NCBI GenBank assembly: GCA_027186245.1
Contig: CP114495.1
Location: 8,486,501 to 8,550,500, forward strand
From: Coriaria nepalensis
Lineage: Eukaryota > Streptophyta > Magnoliopsida > Cucurbitales > Coriariaceae
Direction: 5' to 3'
Length of the DNA: 64,000 bases
The notes under the pieces are model-generated. The model made no database searches. It saw only the letters and a program-made list of their open reading frames with translations, and was not told the origin of the DNA. Below are positions 1-10,764 of this stretch, piece after piece; positions within the stretch are counted from its first letter, which is position 1, and each line of letters opens with the position of its first letter. The position numbers were made by a program, and so were the translations under genes.

Positions 1-503
1 ATTTAAAATTAAGTGTATATTATAATTACGAAATTTTTTGAGTGTTTGTTATAATTTCCATTAAGTTGTGAAAGTTTTTTCTAATTTCCTATTTTAAAAA
101 ATTTAGATTTTTCTGAATATAAAAAAAATTTAGATTTTCTAAATTTAAAAATAAATTTAGATATATTGAATGATCATACTACCTTTAATTAAAAAAGAAA
201 AAAATGGTAACCTCGATCGTTTTGGATCTCTGTCTCCATCTCTCTCTGTTGTTACCTCAAAATAGCCACCAAAACGACCCTTCTATCAGCATTTCCTGCC
301 TCCATCTCACCTCCATCCTCATAACTTCCCAGTATGATTTCCCCTTTGTCTTTTCTCAGTTAACTTGTACTTTTTCTCTTGAGCTTTTTGGTCTTGTGAG
401 AAATGTTATGTTGAAATTTGATGGAAGATGTTCAAGCGTGAGGTTTTCGATTGATTTTTGCTGTTATTGCTTGATTTTTCGGTGCTTATTTTCTTTTAGG
501 TAT
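1..503. other. AT-rich non-genic stretch
   Basis: The first 200 bases are very AT-rich and resemble other dispersed AT-rich repeats in the window (for example near 12.0, 16.0 and 43.0 kb). From 204 the plus strand is open for 151 codons, but the product is low-complexity and shows no domain. It contains good splice-like signals near 503, so it may be 5' UTR or intron of the candidate exon that follows. I see no other gene. Confidence 0.4.
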
Positions 504-603
504 ATGCTTCTTAGGCGTTGTTTGGTTTCTACGAAGCAACTTCGCCACCGTTTCTTGCCGCTTTTTCTATTTGCCATTAGAAACTACTCACAGCCTCTCA
601 CAG
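504..603 (+). pseudogene. Possible first exon of a mitochondrial-protein gene, rest missing
   Basis: After an acceptor-like TTTTCTTTTAGG at about 491-501 comes an ATG at 504 and an open frame that ends at a donor-like CACAG/GTAGCT at 603/604. The predicted peptide begins MLLRRCLVSTKQLRHRF and continues rich in Arg, Leu and Phe with almost no acidic residues, which is what a mitochondrial presequence looks like. I could not find a convincing second exon between 604 and 1650. It is therefore either an orphan first exon left by a truncation or duplication, or a chance match. I do not recognise the parent gene. Confidence 0.25.
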
Positions 604-1655
604 GTAGCTCTTTCACTCTCTTTCTCCGTCAGCAATGTTTATCTGTTGATAGACTATAACATTTATGGGTCCAATTTTATCGAGTTCAACAATATGCGTG
701 CCGAATTTCAGAGATAGTGTTCTCGTTGGGTCTATTAGATGTTATTTGATCTAACCAAAAGTATAGAATGTGGTAGCAAAGGGACATTTTGCTTGGTGAC
801 ATAACAGCCAAAAAACATTAAGACCAAGATATCATTGCTGTTAAGCCACAGCTTGGTTGAAATTCGGTTCCTATGTGAACAAAATATACCACGAATGTAA
901 AAAATGAACAGACAAATATAAACCTACACATTCAAGACTTTCCAGGTTCAGGAACGGCAATGAGAGATGCTAAAAACGAGCTAGCTAGACCATTATTTGA
1001 GAAAAAGATAGATCTTTGTTACAAAGGCATAAAATTAATGCAGATGTGGGGTACTACTGTAACAGCAGAGGAAATACATGTATATAATGTTTATAGAACA
1101 ATGAGAAGGTAGCATTTTCGAATGCGTTTTCACTAGTCCAGCCGGCATGATCCCTTTGCTCCCCGGCCAAACTCGGCAAGATCTGAAATATTAAAGAAAA
1201 GATATGTGAAGATTATCAATAGATTCAAAGCAAGGCTAAGCTTCTGCCGATACAAGACACTGTAAACAGATATGAAGAAAATATCAGAAAACATGAGGGA
1301 CAAAAACTAATATCTTATAGAATCAATTCTGGGTTTACAGGGTGTTGCTTTACAAAGTAGAAGCTAAATATGGATTACAATACTCTTGTGAGAACATGCT
1401 AATTTTGAGCGAAAATTGATGAAGTCATGAAATATGAGGAAAAACACCAAATCCGATTTGCAATTTGTGCACTTAATTAAAAAAAATCCCCTTGCAATGC
1501 AAGTAAATAAGTTTCCTGGCCAACAAATTTCAGAATAATGAAAGCATTATGACAACGATAAGGGTTTGGAAAAGACGAATAATGTTAATTCAAAGTAGCA
1601 ATATCAACATGAACATGTTTCCCACCTTGGATTTTTTTTTTCTTTTTAAATGGCT
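604..1655. other. Intergenic; 3' flank of the GTE gene
   Basis: No coding region is supported. It probably includes the 3' UTR and polyadenylation region of the minus-strand GTE gene. A minus-strand segment at about 1133-1182 has an acceptor-like TTTCAG in front and could be a further 3' exon, but the GTE coding frame already stops at 1656. Confidence 0.4.
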
Positions 1656-3793
1656 TCAACCACTAGCTGAGTGACTCCTATCTGATCCAAATGCAGGGGC
1701 ACTATCGCTCTCCGTATCTGTAGCACAAATAGAAATAAAATAGCATATAAATATATATGGCCGTATCTGTAGCACAAATAGAAATAAAATAGCATCTAAA
1801 TATATATGGCCGTATCTGTAGCACAAATAGAAATAAAATAGCATATAAATATATATGGAGAGAGACAGAGAGAGGGAGAGAGGGAGCTAGTAAAACAGCC
1901 AAAAACAGCCAACTATGATATTAGATGACAGCAAAGGAGCTAATCATTGACTCTTTTTTTTTTTGGCCAAAATTCATTGACTCATAAATCATCCCAAGTG
2001 AACCTATTTAGGAGTATTTATAGTCCAGATTAGGCCAAAAAAATATAACCAAAACATACTATATTACTCTAAACGTCAATTTAATAAGTCTACCCAAATG
2101 AAACCTTAGAGCACGACTTAATCATTAATCCTAAGATTTCTTTACCTGGATTACTATCTTTGTGTACCCTCGCAGAGGCTACCTCTAGATTCTGCAAACA
2201 CAAAAAGCAGCACGAAATATAACTTTTCTATTAGCAGGATTGAAAATGGAAATTATAACAAAGACCAAAAGAGACTCATTTCACCATGGCTCATACCAGG
2301 TTAGCCGAAAGACCTTCCTCTTCTTCTACTTCTTCTTCGTCTTTACTTAGACCAGCAACTTCAGCTTTCCTCTTGTTCTTGCTCAAGCTCTTTTTATAAT
2401 TAGTCACAAATCTATCAAGCTCCCAAAGAGTTTCTGGATCAACACTAGCAATATCCACCTCAATCTCATCATCATTCTGGCAAAGCCCTTGATTCCTCTT
2501 CTTAATTATCTGAACAATATTATCCAGTTTTTCAGAAGGCAAACTCTGAAGACTCAAGCTAAGCCTCTGCTTCTCTTCAAAAGTCATATCCCTCTTATCC
2601 GGGTCCTTAGCTTTAGGCTTCTTTGGAACCACCATTTTACCATGATTACCCAAATTTCCCAGTTTCAATGCGGAATCTATGGGCTTAGACATTGGTTCTG
2701 CTCTAGCTGGATTCAGCTTAGTCATAGATTCTGATCTTCCAGTATTCCTCACTTCTGATAAAGGAGGAGGAGCTGTAGAACTTGGAACAGTTTTCGAAAT
2801 TGGTGGATTTTTCAAAGTTTGTTTAGGCATAACGGAACTACTATCAGCTCGGGATTTCTTCTTCTTCAGATGATACTTCACCTCTATACTTGTCCATTTA
2901 TCTTCAAACATCTTAGATAACTGCTCTGCCATATGATATACATCTTGCCCTTTCGGGTTATACAACATGGCATTACTAAATGTAAGTCTTACATCCTCTG
3001 CAAATTCTCTAGGAGACTTATACCAGTTCTTATTTAGTCTCGTCTTGACCGTCCCCAAATCCATGGGTTGCTTTATAATCCTATGATAATCATGAAGCCC
3101 TAATCCTTTGGCATCTACCGGCATGTTAAACACCCATCCATACTTATGCTTCATCAAATTCTCGAGCAAATTACTACAACTTTGAAATAATGGACTTGTT
3201 CTCTTATCCATCCCAAACTCGTACCCGGGTTCCCGTATAGGTGGCTCATTCTTCTTATTGGTTGGGAACTTCTCCTTTCTTGGAACATGCTCGGGTTGGT
3301 TTTCGTCATTCATATTATTGGTCTTAACCATCTTCTTCTTTTCCTTCTCCACAATTTTACCAATTCCAGTGGAACCCATCTTGGGTCGAACATTCTCTAC
3401 GACATTATTGGACGAGAACTGTGATTGACTATAACCACCAACGCCACTAGTTAACTGAAACTCCTGAGCTTCAAGCTTTTTTACAAGAACCCTAACTTGA
3501 TCAAGCTCACTCTCCAACTTTCCCCTAAGCTCCTTAACACCAGCTTTAGACTTGGACTTTAAACTAATCCTAACCCAGTTATCGTACCTTGGATTAGACC
3601 GATCCGCCTCCGGGCTTTCGCTCGAGGAATCGTCCGAGTTGTCGTTCCGAGCAGAGGCAGTAGTAGTAGTAGTTCCTACAGCTTGTGAGGAGGATCGTTG
3701 AGGAAGATGATAGCTCGGATTCTTCGCCTTGTTCTGGTGTTTTCTGTGATTCTCCCTCGCACCGTCACCACCACGTAGTTGCCCTGAAGCCAT
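1656..3793 (-). CDS. GTE: GTE-family bromodomain (BET-type) transcription factor
   Basis: Plant BET-family chromatin reader in the nucleus, expected to bind acetylated histone tails and influence transcription. Three coding exons on the minus strand: 3793-2297, 2191-2146 and 1717-1656, joining in frame to 534 residues. Visible in order: a Ser/Asn-rich N-terminus; a basic, probably coiled stretch at about 75-112; a bromodomain at about 203-302 with the YNPKGQDV segment, whose Asn279 is the acetyl-lysine-contacting position; and a NET domain at about 402-475 (acidic NDDEIEVDI, then ETLWELDRFV). The tail is Ser/Asp-rich and ends ESDSAPAFGSDRSHSASG. Length and order fit the GTE2/GTE5/GTE7 group, though I cannot pick the exact member. 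The ATG at 3793 is the first in frame and is followed by a typical acidic/Ser-rich leader. The acceptor of the last exon lies in a triplicated 49 bp repeat. The gene is divergent from eS27. Confidence 0.92.
1712..1858. repeat. Three tandem copies of a 49 bp unit containing a 3' splice site
   Basis: Three near-identical 49 bp units start at 1712, 1761 and 1810. They differ at about one position (CATATAAA versus CATCTAAA). Read on the minus strand, each carries a T-rich tract, GTGCTACAG and ATACGG, which is the acceptor and first bases of the last GTE coding exon. Only the copy at 1712 is directly followed by the exon body. Confidence 0.95.
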
Positions 3794-3811
3794 TCATGTA
3801 ATTCGTTCGAA

Positions 3812-3820
3812 AAACCCTAA
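3812..3820 (+). promoter_or_regulatory. Telo-box in GTE 5' leader
   Basis: AAACCCTAA about 20 bases upstream of the GTE start codon. This motif is common near start sites of plant translation and proliferation genes. Confidence 0.5.
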
Positions 3821-4315
3821 TTTTTTCTCGACTTTGACCAATGAAGAAAATCGTACGGAATCCAATCGCTCTGAAGAAGACAAAGCAGATTTTTTTTTTT
3901 CGTATCCAATACGCAATTGAAATAGCAGAGGAATTGAAATTCGGTTTCAGAGTGAAGTGTAATTAGAGAGTGAGGGGATAGTAAATCGAAAAGGGGGAAG
4001 GCAGATTTGTTTGGCCTTCGAATTTTAGTTGCAATGGAGGAAAAGGTTAAAAAAAAAAAAAAAAAAGGACGCTAATTTCAGATGGGGAAATACAGCCTCT
4101 CCCAAGCGCGTGGCGAAAACGCGGAGAAGGGGGATTGTGCCGCCGCGCAACTTCGTAAACTCGCGTGGCAAACTAAAACGACAATAATATTTGCGTTTTC
4201 ATCTGAGGGGTAAAAATGAAAATACTAATTCTAAAGGGATACTAATTGAAAATAGAGTAGAGATCAGATGAAATGACAGAAATAGCCCCAGAGATTTGCG
4301 GGGTGAAGCCCTACA

Positions 4316-4326
4316 TATATATAAAA
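4316..4326 (+). promoter_or_regulatory. TATA box of eS27 gene
   Basis: TATATATAAAA sits about 115 bases upstream of the eS27 ATG, placing a likely transcription start around 4350. Confidence 0.55.
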
Positions 4327-4378
4327 TCGTTATCTTTCGCCGAGCTCTGCACGCCTGCATTGTTGCCGGCCTCACTCT

Positions 4379-4387
4379 CTAGGGTTT
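4379..4387 (-). promoter_or_regulatory. Telo-box in eS27 5' leader
   Basis: CTAGGGTTT on the plus strand is AAACCCTAG on the minus strand. It is just downstream of the inferred start site, the usual place in plant ribosomal-protein genes. Confidence 0.55.
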
Positions 4388-4438
4388 CTGCAAATCTTGC
4401 GATTCTCTCCTCTCTGCAAATCTCTCTCGCCTATCAAA

Positions 4439-4999
<561 letters not shown>

Positions 5000-5960
5000 T
5001 TCGAATCTGGTAGGTTTTACTGTGGATCCGATATTTGACAATGAAAAGTCGGTTTTTTTTTTCTTTGTTTCTGTGTTTTTTCTAGATTATCATGTCTTAG
5101 TTTGTCTTATGAAAATTTTGATAGACGAGCTAGTCCTTTATAGACCTATTTAATTTCTTATATGAGCTATTATTTTTCAAAATTTGATGGAATTAAGTGG
5201 GGTTTTGTTTGAGTTAATCCTTTTCTCATGCCTTTCGATCTGCTTATTTCTATTGAGGTTGTGGTATTGTATTTTGTTTTCTCCAAATATTTTCAAGACA
5301 TGTTCAATTCATTGTCCATCGCTTCAGTTTTTAACTTCCTCTTGCCTACAGTATCTTAGGTAATGCTGCTTCTGTTAGAAATTCCTACATGTTCAACATG
5401 TAACTTATCAGGGTATTAGGTATAAAGTTTCGCTGTGTTCTTGCTCTATGATTTAACTATCATAGAGTTAACTGTTGATTCGATATTCGTTCTTAACTTG
5501 ATCAATTTTCTGTTTCTTGGTTCCGTACTTGTTGGACAGAAAATCCTTCAAACCCTATTTTTGCTTGTAGGATCTTTGTTTATACACTTAGAATTATGTA
5601 TTTCAATTATATTTCGATCGGACACATACTTGTATGTCTGGGGATGGATCTCCGTATTTCCTAAGATGAATATAGCCTCACAACGAAATTGAACTTTAGA
5701 ATCCTTATTTTTCTCATATAATCTTTGTGAAGCTTTTTGTGGCCATAGCCTAAAGAGAGTCCTTTGATTTGAAAGCATGCTTACTGCATTATCGATTGCG
5801 CTCCATATTCGAGTAATGGCCTTGTGACAACACCCTCTTCGTCCAAGTATTATTGAAAGCCAATTAGATCCATTAGAGGATTGAACCAAGGCATTTGCAT
5901 CATCGTTTGCCTCGAGCAAAAGGCCCTTCCAAAAGGGTTTTGTAATCTTAACCAAAGCCA
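5000..5960. other. eS27 3' flank, no gene seen
   Basis: T-rich sequence following eS27, probably its 3' UTR and then intergenic DNA. A minus-strand open frame at 5548-5961 (137 codons) shows no recognisable domain. It abuts the copia relic and may be a scrambled part of it, but I could not match it. Confidence 0.4.
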
Positions 5961-7538
5961 TGTGTAATCAGCTCAAAAGTTGGCTAGTCTCAATCAAAGC
6001 CATGGGTATGTTAACTCAAAACTGGTCCAAATACGCATCGTTATTACTAAAATTATACTATTCCACGACATCTCGATCCTATAACTTAATCACCCACCCC
6101 TTCATATTCAACACTTGTAACAAATTTTGATCATGTAACCGTTGCGTCAAGCACCAAACAAGCGGAAACACTTCTCTTCGATATTCCACCATTTATGATC
6201 CTTGCTTTTTCGTTTTTCCTGTCTCTCATGTTTGCTTTATGTTGTTTGCCAAGAACGTACACTTGACAAAAATCAAGTGAGGTTATGGAGTCCTTACCCA
6301 AAGCATCATTACTTGCTAAAAGCATCTAGGCCTTTTTGTCTCATATGACCAAGCCTAAAGTGTCACTTTTTTGTTACATCATGGTTAGAAGAAACGAGTG
6401 CAATTCGAAAATAAAATCTAAGTAAGCACATAGGATATAAAAACCATTTTCTTAAAACCTTTAAGACTAGGTTTTTTCATTTTTAGAAACAATCAAATTT
6501 TCATTTTTGGCCCTATAGGAGCAACCGGCCTCACCTAATGTACCTAGAATATTATGTTTTTTTTTTTTTAAGTTTGGGATATACCTAATTTTAGTGAGCA
6601 TAATTATCCTACTATCATGTAACTTTTAAATTTTATTTCATATCATATGTATCCTACACATTTGATTCCATGAAAACAGTACCATCTTCAATTTTATTGA
6701 AATCTTAAAACCACTCTTTATAAGGGTTCGTGTGGAAAGTGCAACGGGAATCCAAGATCCACTCATTCACCACAATGTATTTAGATACATTGAAGACCTC
6801 GAATATTCATGTTGCATATGTCACATTGCCATCACTATTTCCTTGAAACAGTTTCTCATTCTTTAAAGCATAATAATCTTTCTTTGACCTAACTTATTAC
6901 ACTAATAATATTTTCTAGTTTCCTTATTGCCATTCTTTTTATCATTTCTATTTTTCTTAGAGCTCTTATTAGGGTTTGCAAACTCTCTCCTATCTTTTTT
7001 ACCCTTAATAAATAAATTTGAGTTTGATTTTTTTACTAATGTTTAACTCTAATTCTCTAACCTTAATTTACACTACAACCAAATTTAGTTTAGGAACTAC
7101 ACCCTTGTGTTCCAAGGTATCTTAATACTACATACTTATTAGGTAATGATTGTAAAATGATCATTGTTTGGCTAGTATAATCTAGGGCTTGGCCGGTCCC
7201 CTTAAAAGCTAAGTTTAGTATAAAAAAAACTTACCTAAATTGTCATATAGATTTTTACTAATATCCATTTTCCATATGTAAAGTGTGCTTTTGCTTAATT
7301 TAGGGTTGGTTGAGTAGAAAATATAGACTCTATCTTATACCAAAGAGCTAGCGGAGTATCTATTCCATCCACTTTCTGAATCACATTGTCACCCAAATTT
7401 AGCACAAGTAAATCATGAGCCTCTTGATCAATCTCGGGTCTCTTAGTCATGCTAGCTGTTGTACACCTAGTGTCAAAAATGGGATTTCCATGCATGTCGT
7501 ACTCCTGAAAACCACCGTAACTCATACCATTATATTAC
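5961..7538 (-). mobile_element. Degenerate Ty1/copia retrotransposon, gag to pre-integrase
   Basis: Minus-strand remains of a copia polyprotein in the expected order, broken by many stops and frameshifts. At about 7525-7295 is a gag-like stretch with a segment resembling the LHLSDDVV...W..LES core of copia gag (here NLGDNVIQKVDG, then LWYKIESIF). At about 6785-6690 are remains of the protease-side signature (WILDSRCTFHTNPYKEW). At about 6370-6310 is a pre-integrase HFRLGHM-like segment, then LDFCQVYVLGKQHKANM at 6290-6230, as in TNT1-type integrase zinc regions. No reverse transcriptase or RNase H is seen. Just upstream of gag (7536-7526) is TGGTATGAG, close to the tRNA-Met primer-binding sequence TGGTATCAGAGC. 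Dead element. Confidence 0.75.
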
Positions 7539-8165
7539 AGAGTCCACATACACATACAATCACAGATCTATATCAATACTAACAAATTTCACAACTCACA
7601 TACACGAATTAGATTTCCAACCAGGATTCAAGCCCTAAAATCATGAGTCTCAACCAAGAGGAAGAACTACCTCCTAGATCTAGCATAGATCAAACAAGAA
7701 ATTAAATCAAGAGAAAGTGTGGAGAGATTAAAGTGGATTTGTATCAACCAGGGAGCATGGAAAATCAAGAAACCTAAATCGTACACGAGCACAGAGAGAG
7801 AGATTAGCTGCTATGTAATCAGGGAAGAAGAAGAAAAAAGGGTATAATGAAACGCTTAAGTCCTTCACCTGTGGATTAGGAAGAGGCCACATGTGTGACA
7901 TAAGCCAAACCGAATTTCTCATGACCAACGGATAAAATACGGATCACAGGGCATCCAGGTGGATTTCACCAAATACATTTGGTCCAACAGATCGGATATC
8001 CGACATGATATTTGATGGGTCCGATCAGATATAGATACCCATTCACAAGAGCCGGAGATATGTAGTGAATAAGTCCCACTAGCTTTCATAATATGGAGAT
8101 GTAAATACATTAATGAGATATTACTAATAATTTTAGCTTTGCAAGTATTTTGAATTGAGTTATTC
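7539..8165 (-). mobile_element. Possible copia 5' LTR or leader
   Basis: The minus-strand sequence immediately upstream of the primer-binding-like site has the flavour of an LTR R-U5/leader: pyrimidine-rich blocks, CTCTCTCTCTGTGC, and no coding. I could not find a second LTR copy in the window to prove the boundaries, so both the class and the outer end near 8165 are inferred from position. Confidence 0.3.
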
Positions 8166-9363
8166 ATGGGGATGTTTTCCTACCCCCAACTAGCACCCAT
8201 TGAAGGAAAAAAGAAAAAAGTAGTCCTACCAAACAAATAAAACATAAGAATCTACCGACCTCCATCATATAATGCCTCGTTGAATTCATGTGAATAATGT
8301 GACAGTCTAAAATACATATATTTTAATGCGGAATCAATATATCTATTTTAAAACACAATTATATAAAAACTAATCTAGAATGCACTTATTTCCTGCTCAT
8401 TTTATCCCTTCTTTGCAGCCAAACATGCTATACAGGTTTTAAGTCCTTTAACAAGCTAGCGAGGTTGTAATAATCTCCACGTACAAACCTAGTTGATCTC
8501 CGAATGTTCCCAAGTAATAATCTGCAATTCATGTTGTCCAACTGTTGTTATATCTTCTTGTCTAATACCATCTTGTACATTGGTTTCATGTTGTCCAACT
8601 GTTGTTATCTCTTCTTGTCTAATAATACCATCTTGTACATTGAATAGAAACAGAGATAATGAAGATAATTACGAAATATTATAATTAGGAAGATAATGAA
8701 GGTACGTACAAAGCTAATGGAAAAGGTGCATTAGTTATTATAATAGGAGAGGAGGGAGGTGGGGGAGGATTGCTCGCTAGAGGCAGAATCATGTTGGGGA
8801 CAGTGGGGATAATTGCCCCCCCCCCCCCCCCACAAATTTTCTGAAATTTAGTTCCCTTAAATTTTTTATAGATATATAATTTAAAATTAATAAATCTTTA
8901 ATTATTTATAAACATGAATTTTAATTTATTTTATTTAAAATTTTCAAATATACACAAAATTAACACACACACACATATATATATATAACATATGAAATTT
9001 ATATATTTTATTATTTATATATATATATATAATCTTCCCTAATTGATTTCCCCTTCTGTATCTGAAATAAGCACCTTTTTACTTATTAAATAAGCATCCA
9101 TTTGTAGCTTAAAAACAATAATATATTCGAGCAAATTAACAGATCTAGAACATAGAGAAGCGGGGGGGGGGGGGAATTTGTCATAGAAGAAACCAATCGT
9201 GCATAATCACCATATTGTTGTTTCCAATAATATCATGTGTTGATGGAGCACAGCGAATGGGAGCTTCTTTAAACAAGAATTTTCACAAAGTATTTTTAGT
9301 TTTTTGCGCGCATGCATGTTCAACTCGTTTCTTTAAGATCCTCATATTGTTATCATTTTATTC

Positions 9364-9395
<32 letters not shown>

Positions 9396-9680
9396 TCATG
9401 CATGTTATGTCATCAATAATTTCAAGAGTTAAGATATATATATATATTTATTTATATAACATTAATAAATATCAAACCAACAACTAAAACACTTGACAAA
9501 TTTAATTAAACTCCTACCTTCATTATTATTCTCTTTTCGCTTCACAATCCTAAACTCAATGATACGAGATATTTAGGACCAAATTTTAACAACAACGACA
9601 AAGAAAAAAGGAGGAGGAATGGTCTATTGGGTGTTGTTGATATCGATTATCAATAAAACCTCAATTAGAAGCCGAGTAAA
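8166..9680. other. Intergenic with simple repeats
   Basis: No gene is supported. It holds a 57 bp tandem duplication (8530-8641), a 16-base C run at 8816-8831, a G run near 9165-9174, and several AC/AT microsatellites (8960-9020, 9365-9390). It includes the 3' flank of the CLE gene. Confidence 0.6.
8530..8641. repeat. Tandem duplication, about 57 bp unit
   Basis: Two adjacent copies (8530-8586 and 8587-8641) both begin CATGTTGTCCAACTGTTGTT and end CATCTTGTACATTG. They differ by a few substitutions and a 3-base insertion. Confidence 0.9.
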
Positions 9681-9920
9681 TTAGTGATGATAAGGATCAG
9701 GACCTCCTGGACTGACTCTTTTAGAATTCCCAAAATGCAATCCAATTAGCTCCTTCGAATGGTCTAATCTCCCTTCAATCCTTGCCTTCAAAACTCGATT
9801 AACTAAATCAATCTTCTTCTTCTCCTTCTTCTCCAAAAAGAGTCTTATTGAGTGAGTTTCACAAAACAAACACAACAGCAAGACAAGCACCAAAAGCATG
9901 CATACCCTCAAGCAAGCCAT
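9681..9920 (-). CDS. CLE: CLE (CLAVATA3/ESR-related) signalling peptide precursor
   Basis: Intronless 79-residue precursor of a secreted CLE peptide hormone, perceived by CLV1/BAM-type receptor kinases in meristem or vascular signalling. Residues 1 to about 24 form a hydrophobic signal peptide (CMLLVLVLLLCLFC). A charged, Lys-rich variable region follows. The last 12 residues, 68-79, are RVSPGGPDPYHH, the CLE dodecapeptide with the invariant Pro and Gly positions and C-terminal His-His. The preceding Lys fits processing at a basic site. The peptide is closest to the CLE1-7 group (R-x-SPGGPDP-x-HH), with Tyr at position 10. The ATG at 9920 is the only one giving a signal peptide. A TATA box lies about 100 bases upstream. 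The gene stands alone in repeat-rich DNA, and no cleaner alternative call exists. Confidence 0.93.
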   Translation of the reverse strand: MACLRVCMLLVLVLLLCLFCETHSIRLFLEKKEKKKIDLVNRVLKARIEGRLDHSKELIGLHFGNSKRVSPGGPDPYHH

Positions 9921-10015
9921 ATATAATAGTTATTACCTTGCAATATGAAGCTAGTTAAGCTTAATCCTAGCTAGAATATATCAATGGAGTGATTAGCACT
10001 AGAACGAATGGATGT

Positions 10016-10027
10016 GTATATATATAG
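10016..10027 (-). promoter_or_regulatory. TATA box of the CLE gene
   Basis: CTCTATATATATA on the minus strand, about 100 bases upstream of the CLE ATG. This implies a 5' UTR of roughly 65 bases. Confidence 0.5.
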
Positions 10028-10690
10028 AGAAATTTGTGGTAATATTTTTAATTAAAAGTACTAATCCATGTGTGTCATGATTTAGTGCCAATTCATATAT
10101 CATTCAAACTAAGCCAAGTTTAGACACTTGTTTTGCATATTCTCTCTATCTCTCTTATAGTTACTTTTGTTTTTTGTTGGTCGACTTATGTATCATGGCT
10201 GATGCAAAAACGGCAACTTTATTTTGGATAGGCGTCTAATGAACTATCGCCGCCTATTCTACCTTTCAGTATTAACAAAACATTACTATGCGCCGACAAA
10301 CCCAAATACAAATTTTCAACCTCATCCCTACTATTAGCTTTCGGTCATGTATGAGGAAAACTCGAATAGATTGGCCTCCCAAATCATTTTCATTCTTTAC
10401 TACTTACTTGCTACTTTCTTTCCTTATTATATATATATATAAGAATTTTTCGGGTCTATCGAATAGATCAATAATCCATCTTAATTAGAGTAGAAGTCAA
10501 AAAATAAGTCAAGAAGAGGTTAAAAGTATAAAATAAAAAGTAGGTGGATAAAAATAAATTTCTTAATTAAAATTTTGAAGATTTATAAGCAAAATTTTAA
10601 TAATTTTAAAACAAAATACAAATTTTAAGAAAGTTGAAGGCCTCCAATCTCAACTACAAATAAAGTTCAATTGATATATAATAGAATTTT

Positions 10691-10764
10691 GAAAAATTAA
10701 TAATATTATTTAAATAATATTTTTATTGAAAAATTAATAACATTATTTAAATAATATTTTTAGC
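10691..10764. repeat. 37 bp tandem duplication
   Basis: Two adjacent copies starting GAAAAATTAATAA at 10691 and 10728, near identical, and AT-rich. Confidence 0.85.

Larger units (their letters stand above)
3794..4438. promoter_or_regulatory. Divergent promoter between GTE and eS27
   Basis: 645 bp separate the GTE start codon (minus) from the eS27 start codon (plus). The middle, about 4095-4180, is unusually GC-rich for this window, with several CGCG and GCGTGG motifs. Telo-box motifs (AAACCCTAA/G) lie in both 5' flanks. Plant ribosomal-protein promoters commonly carry telo-boxes, so shared control with the GTE gene is an inference. A run of 18 A lies near 4050-4067. Confidence 0.6.

Noticed and set aside
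204..659. 151-codon plus-strand frame at the window start
   Set aside because: Low-complexity Leu/Ser/Phe-rich product with splice signals inside; only the part at 504-603 looks exon-like.
1133..1182. Possible fourth GTE exon
   Set aside because: An acceptor-like TTTCAG and open frame exist, but exon 3 already stops in frame with a C-terminus like that of other GTE proteins, and the donor needed (GTTGAA) is poor.
5548..5961. 137-codon minus-strand frame
   Set aside because: No domain, repeats or conserved composition; it adjoins the copia relic and is more likely decayed element or chance.
8816..8831. 16-base C run as a structural motif
   Set aside because: A single homopolymer without spaced C tracts; more likely a microsatellite or a sequencing-length artefact than an i-motif.
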